NCBI RefSeq assembly: GCF_041435095.1
Contig: NZ_CP108025.1
Location: forward strand, 5,580,001-5,644,000
Source of the DNA: Kitasatospora sp. NBC_00315
GTDB taxonomy: Bacteria; Actinomycetota; Actinomycetes; Streptomycetales; Streptomycetaceae
DNA length: 64,000 bases
Direction of reading: 5' to 3'
Both the position numbers and the translations under genes were made by a program. Positions 32,387-41,319 of the stretch are shown here, piece after piece. The notes under the pieces were generated by a model, which did no database searches, was not told where the DNA came from, and worked only from the letters and a program-made list of their open reading frames with translations. Position 1 is the first letter of the stretch. The number at the start of each line of letters is the position of its first letter.

Positions 32387-33313
32387 GTGAGGGACACACG
32401 AGAGAGCCGCTTGTTGCTCATCCTGCTGGTGGCCGTCGCCTTCGCCCTGATCACCGTGGACATCAAGGGCGGCGAGAGTTCGCCGCTCGGCGGCGCCCGC
32501 CGGGCCGCCGCCGGTGTCCTCGGGCCGGTCGAGCGGGGCGCGGCGTCGGCGGTCGACCCGGTCGCGGACACCGTCCGCTCGTTCCGGGACGCGGCCACCC
32601 ACAGCGGCCGCATCGACCAGCTGAACCGGGACAACACCGAGCTGCGCCAGAAGCTCGCGTCCTCCGACGCCGCCGCCGGCCGCACCAAGCAGCTGGACGA
32701 CATGCTCCGTACCGCGGGCGCCGGCGGTTACACCGTCAAGGCCGCCCAGGTGATCGCGATCGGAGCGGCCCAGGGCTTCTCCTGGACCATCACCATCGAC
32801 GCCGGCAGCGACGACGGTCTGACCCGCGACATGACGGTCATCAACGGCCAGGGTCTGGTCGGCCGGGTCACCACGGTCGCGCCCACCACCTCCACGGTGC
32901 TGCTCGCCTCCGACCCCGGCTTCAGCGCGGGCGCCCGGCTGGAGGGCAGCGGCGAGATCGGCTTCGCCTCCGGCCAGGGCACCGGCCCGATGCGGGTCGA
33001 GCTGCTCAACGGCAAGGCCCAGGTCAAGGCCGGGGACCGGCTGGTGACCTTCGGGTCGCAGAGCGGCCGGCCGTTCGTCCCCGGCGTGCCGGTGGGCAAG
33101 GTGGTGGAGGTCGAGGCGACTCCGGGTCAGCTCACCAAGACGATCATGGTCGAGCCGTACGTGCAGTTCACCCGGCTCGACCTGATCGGCGTGGTGGTGG
33201 TGCCGCCGCGGACCGACCCCCGGGACGCCGTCCTGCCGCCCGCGACCGCGGCCCAGGCACCCGCCGCCCAGGCCCCCGCCGTACCGCCCGCCAGTCCCAC
33301 AGGGGGGAACTGA
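32387..33313 (+). CDS. mreC: Cell-shape protein MreC
   Basis: 308 aa from the GTG at 32387. One N-terminal membrane helix (about 7-23, LLLILLVAVAFALITVD), a coiled coil (about 65-105, HSGRIDQLNRDNTELRQKL) and the beta-barrel extracytoplasmic domain follow, ending in a Pro/Ala tail. MreC links cytoplasmic MreB with the transpeptidase PBP2. mreD follows after 3 nt. Confidence 0.95.
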   Translation: MRDTRESRLLLILLVAVAFALITVDIKGGESSPLGGARRAAAGVLGPVERGAASAVDPVADTVRSFRDAATHSGRIDQLNRDNTELRQKLASSDAAAGRTKQLDDMLRTAGAGGYTVKAAQVIAIGAAQGFSWTITIDAGSDDGLTRDMTVINGQGLVGRVTTVAPTTSTVLLASDPGFSAGARLEGSGEIGFASGQGTGPMRVELLNGKAQVKAGDRLVTFGSQSGRPFVPGVPVGKVVEVEATPGQLTKTIMVEPYVQFTRLDLIGVVVVPPRTDPRDAVLPPATAAQAPAAQAPAVPPASPTGGN

Positions 33314-33316
33314 CCC

Positions 33317-33958
33317 ATGCGACTCATCCGGATCCCGGTCTCCGCCGTGCTGGTCCTGCTCGGCCTGGTGCTCCAGGTCAGCGTCTTCGGCCGGCTCCAG
33401 CTGCCCGGCGCCACCCCCGACGTCCTGCTGCTCGTCGTGGTCGGCCTGGCCATGGTCTACGGGCCGACCGGCGGCTGCCTGGTCGGCTTCGCGGCCGGCC
33501 TGCTCGCCGACGTGGCCCCGCCCTCCGACCACGCGATCGGCCGGTACGCGCTGGTCCTGTGCCTGGTCGGCTACGGCGCGGGCCTGCTGCGCGGCGAGCA
33601 CGGCCGCCAGCGCTCGGTGGCCGGCGCGCTGCTGGTGGTCGGCGGCGCCGCGGTGGTCTCCACCCTGCTGTACGCGATGGTCGGCGCGCTGGTCGGCGAC
33701 ACCGCCGCCCGGCACGTGGGCCTGGTCGGCCTCGTCCTCAGCGCCCTGCTGTACGACCTGCTGCTGGCCCCGTTCGTGGTGCCGGTGGTGATGCTGGCGG
33801 CGCGCCGCTTCGAGCACGACCCGGTGGCGGCCGCGAGCGGCGACGGCGCGGGCGGCGCGGGCCTGGGCACGCTGGCCCGCTACCGGACCACCCGGGAGGC
33901 CTCGGCCGGCCCCACCTACAAGAAGAAGCGCGTCCTCGGGCTGGCCAAGCGCCCGTGA
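33317..33958 (+). CDS. mreD: Cell-shape protein MreD
   Basis: 213 aa from the ATG at 33317. Five to six hydrophobic segments fill residues 5-165 (IPVSAVLVLLGLVLQVSVFG, VLLLVVVGLAMVYG, LVLCLVGYGAGLLRG and so on), and a basic C-terminal tail ends in KKKRVLGLAKRP. It is the integral membrane partner of MreC. It starts 3 nt after mreC and so is translationally coupled. Confidence 0.93.
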   Translation: MRLIRIPVSAVLVLLGLVLQVSVFGRLQLPGATPDVLLLVVVGLAMVYGPTGGCLVGFAAGLLADVAPPSDHAIGRYALVLCLVGYGAGLLRGEHGRQRSVAGALLVVGGAAVVSTLLYAMVGALVGDTAARHVGLVGLVLSALLYDLLLAPFVVPVVMLAARRFEHDPVAAASGDGAGGAGLGTLARYRTTREASAGPTYKKKRVLGLAKRP

Positions 33959-34035
33959 GCGCCAGCCCGGCGCCCGTGAGCGCGCGCCGCTCGTAACGCC
34001 ATGCCCGCACCCTCGTCCTCTGGAGCAGACGCGAC

Positions 34036-36285
34036 GTGAGCAACATCCCCGAGACCGGACGAACCCGGCGGGTGACGATCCGTCTGGTGGTCCTGCAGAT
34101 CCTTGTGCTCTCCCTGCTCGCCACGCTCGGCGGGCGGCTCTGGTACCTGCAGATCCGCAGCGCCAGCGAGTACACCGCCAAGGCCACCGGCAACCACATC
34201 CGCGAGGTGGTCGAGCCGGCCGTGCGCGGCGAGATCCTGGACGCCTCCGGCCGGGTGATGGCCGGCAACGAGACCCGCCTGGTGGTCTCGGTCAGCCGCA
34301 CCTCGCTGCTCCAGCAGAAGGACGGCGGCAAGGGCGTGCTGACCCGGCTCGGCGACGTGCTGGGCGTCCCGCTCAAGGATCTCCAGGAGAAGGTCCGGCT
34401 CTGCGACGCCAAGACCAAGCAGCCCTGCTGGAACGGTTCGCCCTATCAGCCGATCCCGGTCTCCAAGGAGGCCACCACGCAGCAGGCGATGCAGATAATG
34501 GAACGCCGCGAGGACTTCCCCGGCGTGACCGCGCAGCCCACCGCCGTCCGCCACTACACCGGGGTCGAGGGCGCCAACGCCGCCCAGGTGCTCGGCTACC
34601 TCTCCCCGGTCACGGACGACGAGGTCACCAGGACCGCGGACAAGACCGGCCGGGATCGCTACCTGCCGGCCGACCAGATCGGCCGGGCCGGGCTGGAGTC
34701 GGTCTACGACAGCGACCTGCGCGGCACCACCGGCGTCACCAGCCTGGAGGTGGACAACCTCGGCCGGGTGATCGGCACCGCCGGCACCGTCGCCGCCCAA
34801 CCCGGGAACAACCTGGTCACCAGCATCGACGCGCGGGTCCAGAAGGTGGTCGAGGACAACCTCGTGCAGGCCATGGGCGACGCCCGCAAGACCTTCGACA
34901 AGGTCACCAACCGCAACTACGAGGCCGACTCGGGCGCCGCGGTCGTGATGGACGTGCACACCGGCCGGATCATCGCGATGGCCAGCGCACCGACCTACGA
35001 CCCGAACCTCTGGGTCGGCGGCATCACCGGTAACGACTACCAGGCTCTGACCAGCAAGGACTCCAACTTCCCGCTGCTCAACCGGGCCATACAGGGTCAG
35101 TCCGCACCCGGCTCCACCTTCAAGGTGGTCTCCACCACGGCCGCCGTCCAGGCCGGCTACTCGCTCGACGGCACCTACCCCTGCCCGACCAGCCTGACCA
35201 TCGGCGGCCGCGAGTTCAAGAACTTCGAGGCGGAGAGCTTCGGCTCGATCACGCTGGAGAAGGCGCTGGAGGTCTCCTGCGACACCGTCTTCTACGGCCT
35301 CTCCTACGACCAGTGGATGAAGGACGGCGGCATCAAGCCGAAGAAGGACCCGGCCGACTGGTTCTACAAGACCGCGCACGAGTTCGGGCTGGGCGCCAAG
35401 ACCGGGATCGACCTGCCCGCCGAGGTGACCGGCCGGGTGCCGGACCGGCAGTGGAAGCAGTCCTTCTTCGACAACAACAAGGACGCCTGGTGCGCGCAGG
35501 CGGCCAAGGGCGGCAACAGCTACTCCGACCAGATCGCCAAGGAGAACTGCGTCGACGGCTACGTGATGCGTGCCGGTGACTCGGTCAACTACGCGATCGG
35601 CCAGGGCGACACCCTGGTCACCCCGATCCAGATGGCCCGGATCTACTCGGCGCTCGCCAACGGCGGCACCTTCTACCGCCCCACCGTCGCCAAGGCCGTG
35701 ATGAGCCCCAGCGGCCAGCTGGTGCGCGAGATCGCCCCGCAGGCGGACGCCAAGTTCCCCGGCGACCAGAAGCTGCTGAGCTACATCGACCAGGCCACCG
35801 CCGGCGTCGTCACCAACGGCACCGCCGCCTGGAAGTTCACCGGCGCCGGCTGGCCGCAGGGCAAGATCGAACTGCACGCCAAGACCGGCACCGCCGAGGT
35901 CGAGGGCAAGCAGACCACCTCCTGGCTGACCACCTACAGCGGTGACTACGCGGTCATCATGACGATCAGCCAGGGCGGCACCGGCTCCGGCGGCTCCGGC
36001 GACGCGATCCGCCGGATCTACCAGGCGCTGTACGGCGTGGACGACAAGGGCAACGTCGACAACGGCAAGGCGCTGCTGCCCAAGCCGCAGGCCGAACTGC
36101 CCAAGTTCAGCCCGGACGGCACCGCGATCATCAAGCAGGCCTCCTACACCTACACCTACGGCGCGTCCGCCTTCCTCGACCCGGCACAGCCGACCGGCTC
36201 CGCCGCGCTCTGGACGGCGGCCGGCGCCGCCCTCGAACCGGCCCGCGGCACGTGGAACGGCAGCATCGGAAAGGGCCGGTCATGA
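34036..36285 (+). CDS. mrdA: Class B penicillin-binding protein 2, transpeptidase
   Basis: 749 aa from the GTG at 34036. One N-terminal membrane helix (about 18-36), a dimerisation/pedestal domain and the transpeptidase domain with all three motifs: STFK with Ser360, SCD (SxN-like, in EVSCDTVFYG) and KTG at about 616. It cross-links peptidoglycan together with RodA. Asp replaces the usual Asn in the second motif, as in other PBP2 proteins. The unusual length over about 620 aa comes from insertions and a C-terminal extension. Its stop codon overlaps the rodA start. Confidence 0.96.
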   Translation: MSNIPETGRTRRVTIRLVVLQILVLSLLATLGGRLWYLQIRSASEYTAKATGNHIREVVEPAVRGEILDASGRVMAGNETRLVVSVSRTSLLQQKDGGKGVLTRLGDVLGVPLKDLQEKVRLCDAKTKQPCWNGSPYQPIPVSKEATTQQAMQIMERREDFPGVTAQPTAVRHYTGVEGANAAQVLGYLSPVTDDEVTRTADKTGRDRYLPADQIGRAGLESVYDSDLRGTTGVTSLEVDNLGRVIGTAGTVAAQPGNNLVTSIDARVQKVVEDNLVQAMGDARKTFDKVTNRNYEADSGAAVVMDVHTGRIIAMASAPTYDPNLWVGGITGNDYQALTSKDSNFPLLNRAIQGQSAPGSTFKVVSTTAAVQAGYSLDGTYPCPTSLTIGGREFKNFEAESFGSITLEKALEVSCDTVFYGLSYDQWMKDGGIKPKKDPADWFYKTAHEFGLGAKTGIDLPAEVTGRVPDRQWKQSFFDNNKDAWCAQAAKGGNSYSDQIAKENCVDGYVMRAGDSVNYAIGQGDTLVTPIQMARIYSALANGGTFYRPTVAKAVMSPSGQLVREIAPQADAKFPGDQKLLSYIDQATAGVVTNGTAAWKFTGAGWPQGKIELHAKTGTAEVEGKQTTSWLTTYSGDYAVIMTISQGGTGSGGSGDAIRRIYQALYGVDDKGNVDNGKALLPKPQAELPKFSPDGTAIIKQASYTYTYGASAFLDPAQPTGSAALWTAAGAALEPARGTWNGSIGKGRS

Positions 36286-37481
36286 CGTCGTACGGCTCGT
36301 ACCGCCAGATCCGGCTCTCCCCGCAGCGCGGGGCGGTCTCCAAGGCGCTCGCCAGGGACGCCCCGCTGCGCCGGATCGACTGGATCCTGATACTGGCCGC
36401 GCTGGTGCTCTCGCTCGGCAGCTCGCTGCTGGTCTGGTCGGCGACCCGGGGCCGGGACTCGCTGACCCACGGGGATCCGCAGTACTTCCTCTACCGCCAC
36501 CTCACCAACCTGGTGATCGGGCTGGCCCTGTGCGCGGTCGTCATCGGGATAGGGAGTCGGCGCTTCCGGACGCTGGTGCCGTTCCTCTACATCGCCGTGA
36601 TGCTGATGCTGCTCGCCACGCTCAGCCCGCTGGGCTCGACGATCAACGGACAGCACTCCTGGATCCAGTTCGGCGGCGGCTTCTCCGTCCAGCCGGCCGA
36701 GTTCGCCAAGCTGGCGATCGTGCTCGGCATGGCGGTGATCATGTCGGCCCGGGTGGACGCGGGGGAGCGTGAGTTCCCCTCCGACCGCAGCGTGTTCCAG
36801 GGCCTGGTGGCGGCGAGCATCCCGATGGCCGTCGTGATGCTGATGCCCGACGCCGGCTCCGTGATGGTGATGGCCGTCATCGTGCTGGGCATCCTGCTGG
36901 CCTCCGGCGCCGCCAACCGGTGGACCTTCGGGCTGCTGCTGGCCGGTGCGGGCGGCTGTGTGGCGGTCTGGAAGCTCGGGGTGCTGAGCAAGTACCAGAT
37001 CGACCGGTTCGCGGCGTTCGCCAACCCCGCGCTCGATCCCTCGGGCGTCGGCTACAACACCGCCCAGGCCCGGATCGCGATCGGCTCCGGCGGCCTGACC
37101 GGCAAGGGCCTCTTCCACGGGACGCAGACCACCGGCCAGTTCGTGCCCGAGCAGCAGACCGACTTCGTCTTCACCGTCGCCGGTGAGGAGCTGGGCTTCC
37201 TCGGAGCCGCCGCGATACTGCTGCTGCTCGGCGTGGTGCTCTGGCGGGCCTGCCGGATCGCCCGGCACGCCACCGACCTCTACGGCACCATCCTGGTCGC
37301 CGGGGTGGTCGCCTGGTTCGCCTTCCAGGCCTTCGAGAACATCGGGATGTGCCTGGGCATCATGCCGGTCGCCGGCATCCCGCTGCCGTTCGTCAGTTAC
37401 GGCGGGTCCTCGATGTTCGCGGTCTGGGTCGCGATCGGGTTGATGCAGGCGGTGCACAGCCAGCGGCCGATAGCGGGCTGA
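36282..37481 (+). CDS. rodA: RodA, SEDS peptidoglycan glycosyltransferase (Sfr-like)
   Basis: 399 aa from the ATG at 36282, which overlaps the pbp2 stop codon by 4 nt (ATGA). Ten hydrophobic segments and the SEDS signature (AGIPLPFVSYGGSSMFAVWVAIGL at the C-terminus, QPAEFAKLAIVLGMAV in the middle, and the catalytic Asp region RFAAFANPALDPSGVGYN) are present. It polymerises lipid II into glycan strands, paired with the upstream PBP2. In S. coelicolor the equivalent gene is sfr, needed for spore-wall strength. Confidence 0.96.
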   Translation: MTSYGSYRQIRLSPQRGAVSKALARDAPLRRIDWILILAALVLSLGSSLLVWSATRGRDSLTHGDPQYFLYRHLTNLVIGLALCAVVIGIGSRRFRTLVPFLYIAVMLMLLATLSPLGSTINGQHSWIQFGGGFSVQPAEFAKLAIVLGMAVIMSARVDAGEREFPSDRSVFQGLVAASIPMAVVMLMPDAGSVMVMAVIVLGILLASGAANRWTFGLLLAGAGGCVAVWKLGVLSKYQIDRFAAFANPALDPSGVGYNTAQARIAIGSGGLTGKGLFHGTQTTGQFVPEQQTDFVFTVAGEELGFLGAAAILLLLGVVLWRACRIARHATDLYGTILVAGVVAWFAFQAFENIGMCLGIMPVAGIPLPFVSYGGSSMFAVWVAIGLMQAVHSQRPIAG

Positions 37482-37494
37482 GCGGTGCGCACGG

Positions 37495-37526
37495 GTGCCC
37501 CGGCCGGGGAGGACCGGCCGGGGCAC
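37495..37526 (+). terminator. Terminator of the mre cluster
   Basis: A 13-bp stem (37495-37507 with 37514-37526), GTGCCCCGGCCGG and its complement, 13 nt after the rodA stop codon. No U-tract. Confidence 0.8.
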
Positions 37527-37878
37527 CGCCGCGTCCGGGGAGCCCCGGCCACCAGCTGTCCCAGTGCGCGATCCGGTCGGTGGGCACCCGGGGGCCGCTG
37601 GGGTTCGGCGGTCTGCGGATTCGTCGAGACCATCCGGGACGGTCACCCGGGCACCGCGATCGCCGCCCCACGCTCTGCGCCCGCCCGGCCACCGGGGCGG
37701 GCGCCGGAAATGGCCCCGCGAGCGCCGGGAGGGGCCAAAGTCCCTGCCCGGACGGCCCGTTGGTCGCCCTCGTGGGCGCCTGCCCCCCGTCCGGGGGCGG
37801 TCGGCCCGTCCGGACTCGGCGCCGGTTCGGCTACCCTTGAGGGTCACCCCAGTTCCTGTCGTAAGGGTTTCTAGTTAC
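37527..37878 (+). other. Gene-free stretch upstream of the radical-SAM gene
   Basis: 352 nt, GC-rich, with no frame of protein-like composition on either strand. The last 40 nt (GGCTACCCTTGAGGG...) hold a TACCCT box at 37,831-37,836, a candidate -10 about 43 nt before the gene at 37879. I see nothing else. Confidence 0.4.
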
Positions 37879-39804
37879 ATGACTGTCGAATCGGTCTTCC
37901 CACGCCTGGAGGCCCTCCTCCCGCACGTCCAGAAGCCGATCCAGTACGTCGGCGGCGAGCTCAACTCGACCGTCAAGGACTGGGACGCCTGCGACGTCCG
38001 CTGGGCCCTGATGTACCCCGACGCCTACGAGGTCGGCCTGCCCAACCAGGGCGTCATGATCCTCTACGAGGTGCTCAACGAGCGCGAGGGCGTGCTCGCG
38101 GAGCGCACGTACAGCGTCTGGCCCGACCTCGAAGCGCTGATGCGCGAGCACGGCGTGCCGCAGTTCACCGTGGACGCGCACCGCCCGGTCAAGGCGTTCG
38201 ACGTGTTCGGCCTGAGCTTCTCCACCGAGCTCGGCTACACGAACATGCTCAACGCGCTGGACCTCGCGGGCATCCCGCTGGAGGCCGGGAACCGCACCCT
38301 CGACGACCCGATCGTCCTCGCGGGCGGCCACGCGGCCTTCAACCCCGAGCCGATCGCGGACTTCATCGACTGCGCGGTGGTCGGCGACGGCGAGCAGGCC
38401 GTGCTGGACATCACCGAGATCGTCCGGGCCTGGAAGGCCGAGGGCCGTCCCGGCGGCCGGGACGAGGTGCTGCTGCGGCTGGCGAGGACCGGCGGGGTCT
38501 ACGTCCCGCGGTTCTACGACGTGGAGTACCTGGCCGACGGCCGGATCGCCCGGGTCGTGCCCAACGCCCCCGGCGTGCCGTGGCGGGTCTCCAAGCACAC
38601 GGTGATGGACCTCGACGAGTGGCCCTACCCGAAGCAGCCGCTCGTCCCGCTCGCCGAGACCGTCCACGAGCGGATGTCCGTGGAGATCTTCCGGGGCTGC
38701 ACCCGCGGGTGCCGCTTCTGTCAGGCCGGCATGATCACGCGCCCCGTGCGGGAGCGAAGCATCACCGGCATCGGCGAGATGGTCGAGCGCGGGCTGAAGG
38801 CCACCGGCTTCGAGGAGGTCGGCCTGCTCTCCCTGTCGAGCGCCGACCACACCGAGATCGGCGACATCGCCAAGGGTCTGGCGGACCGCTACACCGACGA
38901 CAAGATCGGTCTGTCGCTGCCGTCCACCCGCGTCGACGCCTTCAACATCGACCTCGCCAACGAGCTGACCCGCAACGGTCGCCGCTCGGGCCTCACCTTC
39001 GCCCCCGAGGGCGGCAGCGAGCGCATCCGCAAGGTGATCAACAAGATGGTGTCGGAGGAGGACCTGATCCGCACCGTCGCCGCCGCGTACGGCAACGGCT
39101 GGCGCCAGGTGAAGCTGTACTTCATGGTCGGCCTGCCCACCGAGACCGACGAGGACGTGCTGCAGATCGCCGAGATGGCGAAGAACGTCATCCAGAAGGG
39201 CCGCGAGGTCACCGGCCAGAACGACATCCGCTGCACCGTCTCCATCGGCGGATTCGTCCCGAAGCCGCACACGCCCTTCCAGTGGGCCCCGCAGCTCTCC
39301 GCCGAGGCCACCGACGCCCGGCTCGGCAAGCTCCGCGACGCGATCCGCCACGACCGCAAGTACGGCAAGAACATCGGCTTCCGGTACCACGACGGCAAGC
39401 CCGGCATCGTCGAGGGCCTGCTCTCGCGCGGCGACCGCCGGATCGGCGCCGTCATCCGCGCGGTCTACGAGGACGGCGGCCGCTTCGACGGCTGGCGCGA
39501 GCACTTCTCCTTCGACCGCTGGATGGCCTCCGCGGAGAAGGGGCTGGCCGGCACCGGCGTCGACGTCGAGTGGTACACCACCCGCGAGCGCGCCTACGAG
39601 GAGGTGCTGCCCTGGGACCACCTGGACAGCGGCCTCGACAAGGACTGGCTCTGGGAGGACTGGCAGGACGCCCTGGAGGAGGTCGAGGTCGACGACTGCC
39701 GCTGGACGCCGTGCTTCGACTGCGGGGTCTGCCCCCAGCTCGGCCTCGACATCCAGATCGGCCCCACCGGGCAGAAGCTGCTCCCGCTGACGGTGGTCAA
39801 GTAA
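37879..39804 (+). CDS. TIGR03960-family radical SAM protein with B12-binding-like domain
   Basis: 641 aa from the ATG at 37879. The N-terminal 200 residues resemble the cobalamin-binding domain (YPDAYEVGLPNQGVMILYEVLNE). The radical-SAM cluster motif is C274-TRG-C278-RF-C281 in FRGCTRGCRFCQAG. The C-terminus holds a second Cys set (CFDCGVCPQLG) that could bind another iron-sulfur cluster. In actinobacteria and firmicutes this family is paired with a TIGR03936 protein, as here (40121-40921), upstream of the RNase E gene. The reaction is not known; a role in RNA or tRNA modification is suspected from context only. Confidence 0.92.
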   Translation: MTVESVFPRLEALLPHVQKPIQYVGGELNSTVKDWDACDVRWALMYPDAYEVGLPNQGVMILYEVLNEREGVLAERTYSVWPDLEALMREHGVPQFTVDAHRPVKAFDVFGLSFSTELGYTNMLNALDLAGIPLEAGNRTLDDPIVLAGGHAAFNPEPIADFIDCAVVGDGEQAVLDITEIVRAWKAEGRPGGRDEVLLRLARTGGVYVPRFYDVEYLADGRIARVVPNAPGVPWRVSKHTVMDLDEWPYPKQPLVPLAETVHERMSVEIFRGCTRGCRFCQAGMITRPVRERSITGIGEMVERGLKATGFEEVGLLSLSSADHTEIGDIAKGLADRYTDDKIGLSLPSTRVDAFNIDLANELTRNGRRSGLTFAPEGGSERIRKVINKMVSEEDLIRTVAAAYGNGWRQVKLYFMVGLPTETDEDVLQIAEMAKNVIQKGREVTGQNDIRCTVSIGGFVPKPHTPFQWAPQLSAEATDARLGKLRDAIRHDRKYGKNIGFRYHDGKPGIVEGLLSRGDRRIGAVIRAVYEDGGRFDGWREHFSFDRWMASAEKGLAGTGVDVEWYTTRERAYEEVLPWDHLDSGLDKDWLWEDWQDALEEVEVDDCRWTPCFDCGVCPQLGLDIQIGPTGQKLLPLTVVK

Positions 39805-40120
39805 CACCTGCCGCAGGGCCCGACACGCCTCCCCGGATCCCCGGCCGCCTTCCGGCCGGGGATCCGTCGTGTCGGGCAGCACGACGGGCCCCGCCCCGCG
39901 CCCGCCGCCGGGGCGCGGCGGCCCGCGCCGGCCGCCCCCCGGCCCCGGCTGCCGCTGTCACGCTCCTGACCAGGGGCGGAGCGCGGAAGGCGCGCAGGCG
40001 CGTACCCTTTGGTACGACAGAGTCCGGGCGGGCCGATGGGCGCGGCCGGACACGGAGACTGACGAAGGACTGAGTGCCCTGGCACGCCGCACGCCCGACG
40101 GTCCGCCGCCCGCGCCGACG

Positions 40121-40921
40121 GTGCAGCGCATCCGTCTTCGCTACACCAAGCGCGGCCGGCTGCGTTTCACCAGCCACCGTGACTTCCAGCGCGCCTTCGA
40201 GCGGGCTCTGCGCCGCTCGGCCGTGCCGATGGCCTACTCGGCCGGCTTCACGCCGCACCCCAAGGTCTCGTACGCCAACGCCGCCCCCACCGGGGTGGCC
40301 AGCGAGGCGGAGTACCTGGAGATCGGTCTGGCCGGTGTCCGCGACCCGGAGGAGCTGCGCGCGCTGCTCGACGCGTCGTTGCCGCCCGGGCTGGACATCA
40401 CGGACGCCGTCGAGGTCCGGACGCCCAACTTCGTGGAGCGCCTGGAGGCCTCCGAGTGGCTGGTGCGACTGGACGGCGTGGAGCCGCAGGAGGCCGCCCG
40501 CGCGGTCGCGCTCTTCCTCGCGGCCGAGGAGGTCGAGGTCGAGCGCACGACCAAGAACGGCGTGCGCCGCTTCGACGCGCGCGGGCCGGTTGCGGCCTTT
40601 GAGATCGTCTCGCCGCAGGTGGGAATTGGTCCGGACGGACACTCGGAGGGGGAGTCCGATGTTCGGACGGCCCGTCCCTGTGCGATACTGCGCCTGGTAG
40701 TACGACACGCCACACCCGCCGTACGACCCGACGACGTTTTGTCCGGTCTCCGTGTAACGGCCGACCTGGCGCCGCCGGTCCCCGCTGAGGTGACCAGGCT
40801 GGCGCAGGGGCCGCTCGACGAGGAGACCGGCACGGTGACCGACCCGCTGGCGCTCGACCGCGCCGCGGCCCCGGCCGGCCCTGTAGAGGCCGCCGAGCCG
40901 CGCGCAACCGCGTCCGCCTAG
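40121..40921 (+). CDS. TIGR03936/DUF2344 radical-SAM-associated protein
   Basis: 266 aa from the GTG at 40121 (VQRIRLRYTKRGRLRFTSHRDFQRAFERALRR). The KRGxLRFTSHRD and AYSAGFTPHPKVSYANAAPTG blocks are family signatures. It is the usual partner of the preceding radical-SAM protein. GTG at 40121 lacks a ribosome binding site, whereas a CTG at 40079 has GAAGGA 9 nt upstream and would add 14 residues (ARRTPDGPPPAPT) that look genuine; so the true start may be that CTG. The C-terminal Ala/Pro-rich tail is disordered. Confidence 0.88.
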   Translation: MQRIRLRYTKRGRLRFTSHRDFQRAFERALRRSAVPMAYSAGFTPHPKVSYANAAPTGVASEAEYLEIGLAGVRDPEELRALLDASLPPGLDITDAVEVRTPNFVERLEASEWLVRLDGVEPQEAARAVALFLAAEEVEVERTTKNGVRRFDARGPVAAFEIVSPQVGIGPDGHSEGESDVRTARPCAILRLVVRHATPAVRPDDVLSGLRVTADLAPPVPAEVTRLAQGPLDEETGTVTDPLALDRAAAPAGPVEAAEPRATASA

Positions 40922-41319
40922 CGGGCGGAGGCCGGGTCCAGCAACCACTGGACCGTCTGGCGCTCCAGGCCCCCGCGGCTCCCCAGGGGAGCGAGCGTCG
41001 TCGAAGCGAAGCACAGGCCGCCCCTTGTGGCCCGCCGACCCCGATGGTCGGTGGGCCCGAGGACCCCGTCCGGGAGCCACCCGGGGTTGGGGGACGGCGC
41101 AGCCTGGGAAAACCTCAGAAGACTGGTCAGACCAGAAGACTTTCGACACCCCGCAACTGTGCGGGGAGCCGAGCGAGACTACGAGCCCCTGTGCGGCCTC
41201 GCGTCCGCACGGTGGCACCGTTGAGGGTCCGGCAAGGCATCCGTGAGGAGGCCGGCCGGCCACCGGTGCCACGCCGTGCCCGATGCGGAGCCCGGGGGCC
41301 TGACGGGAGATCCACCCGC
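40922..41319 (+). other. Structured leader region of rne
   Basis: 398 nt without a credible gene. It contains at least three hairpins: 41029-41057 (12-bp arms, one G:U), 41123-41135 (CTGGT/ACCAG, bracketed by the direct repeat CAGAAGAC at 41116 and 41133) and 41149-41166 (CCCCGCA/TGCGGGG). The RNase E family controls its own mRNA through leader cleavage in other bacteria, so a long folded leader here is a candidate for autoregulation. Confidence 0.5.
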
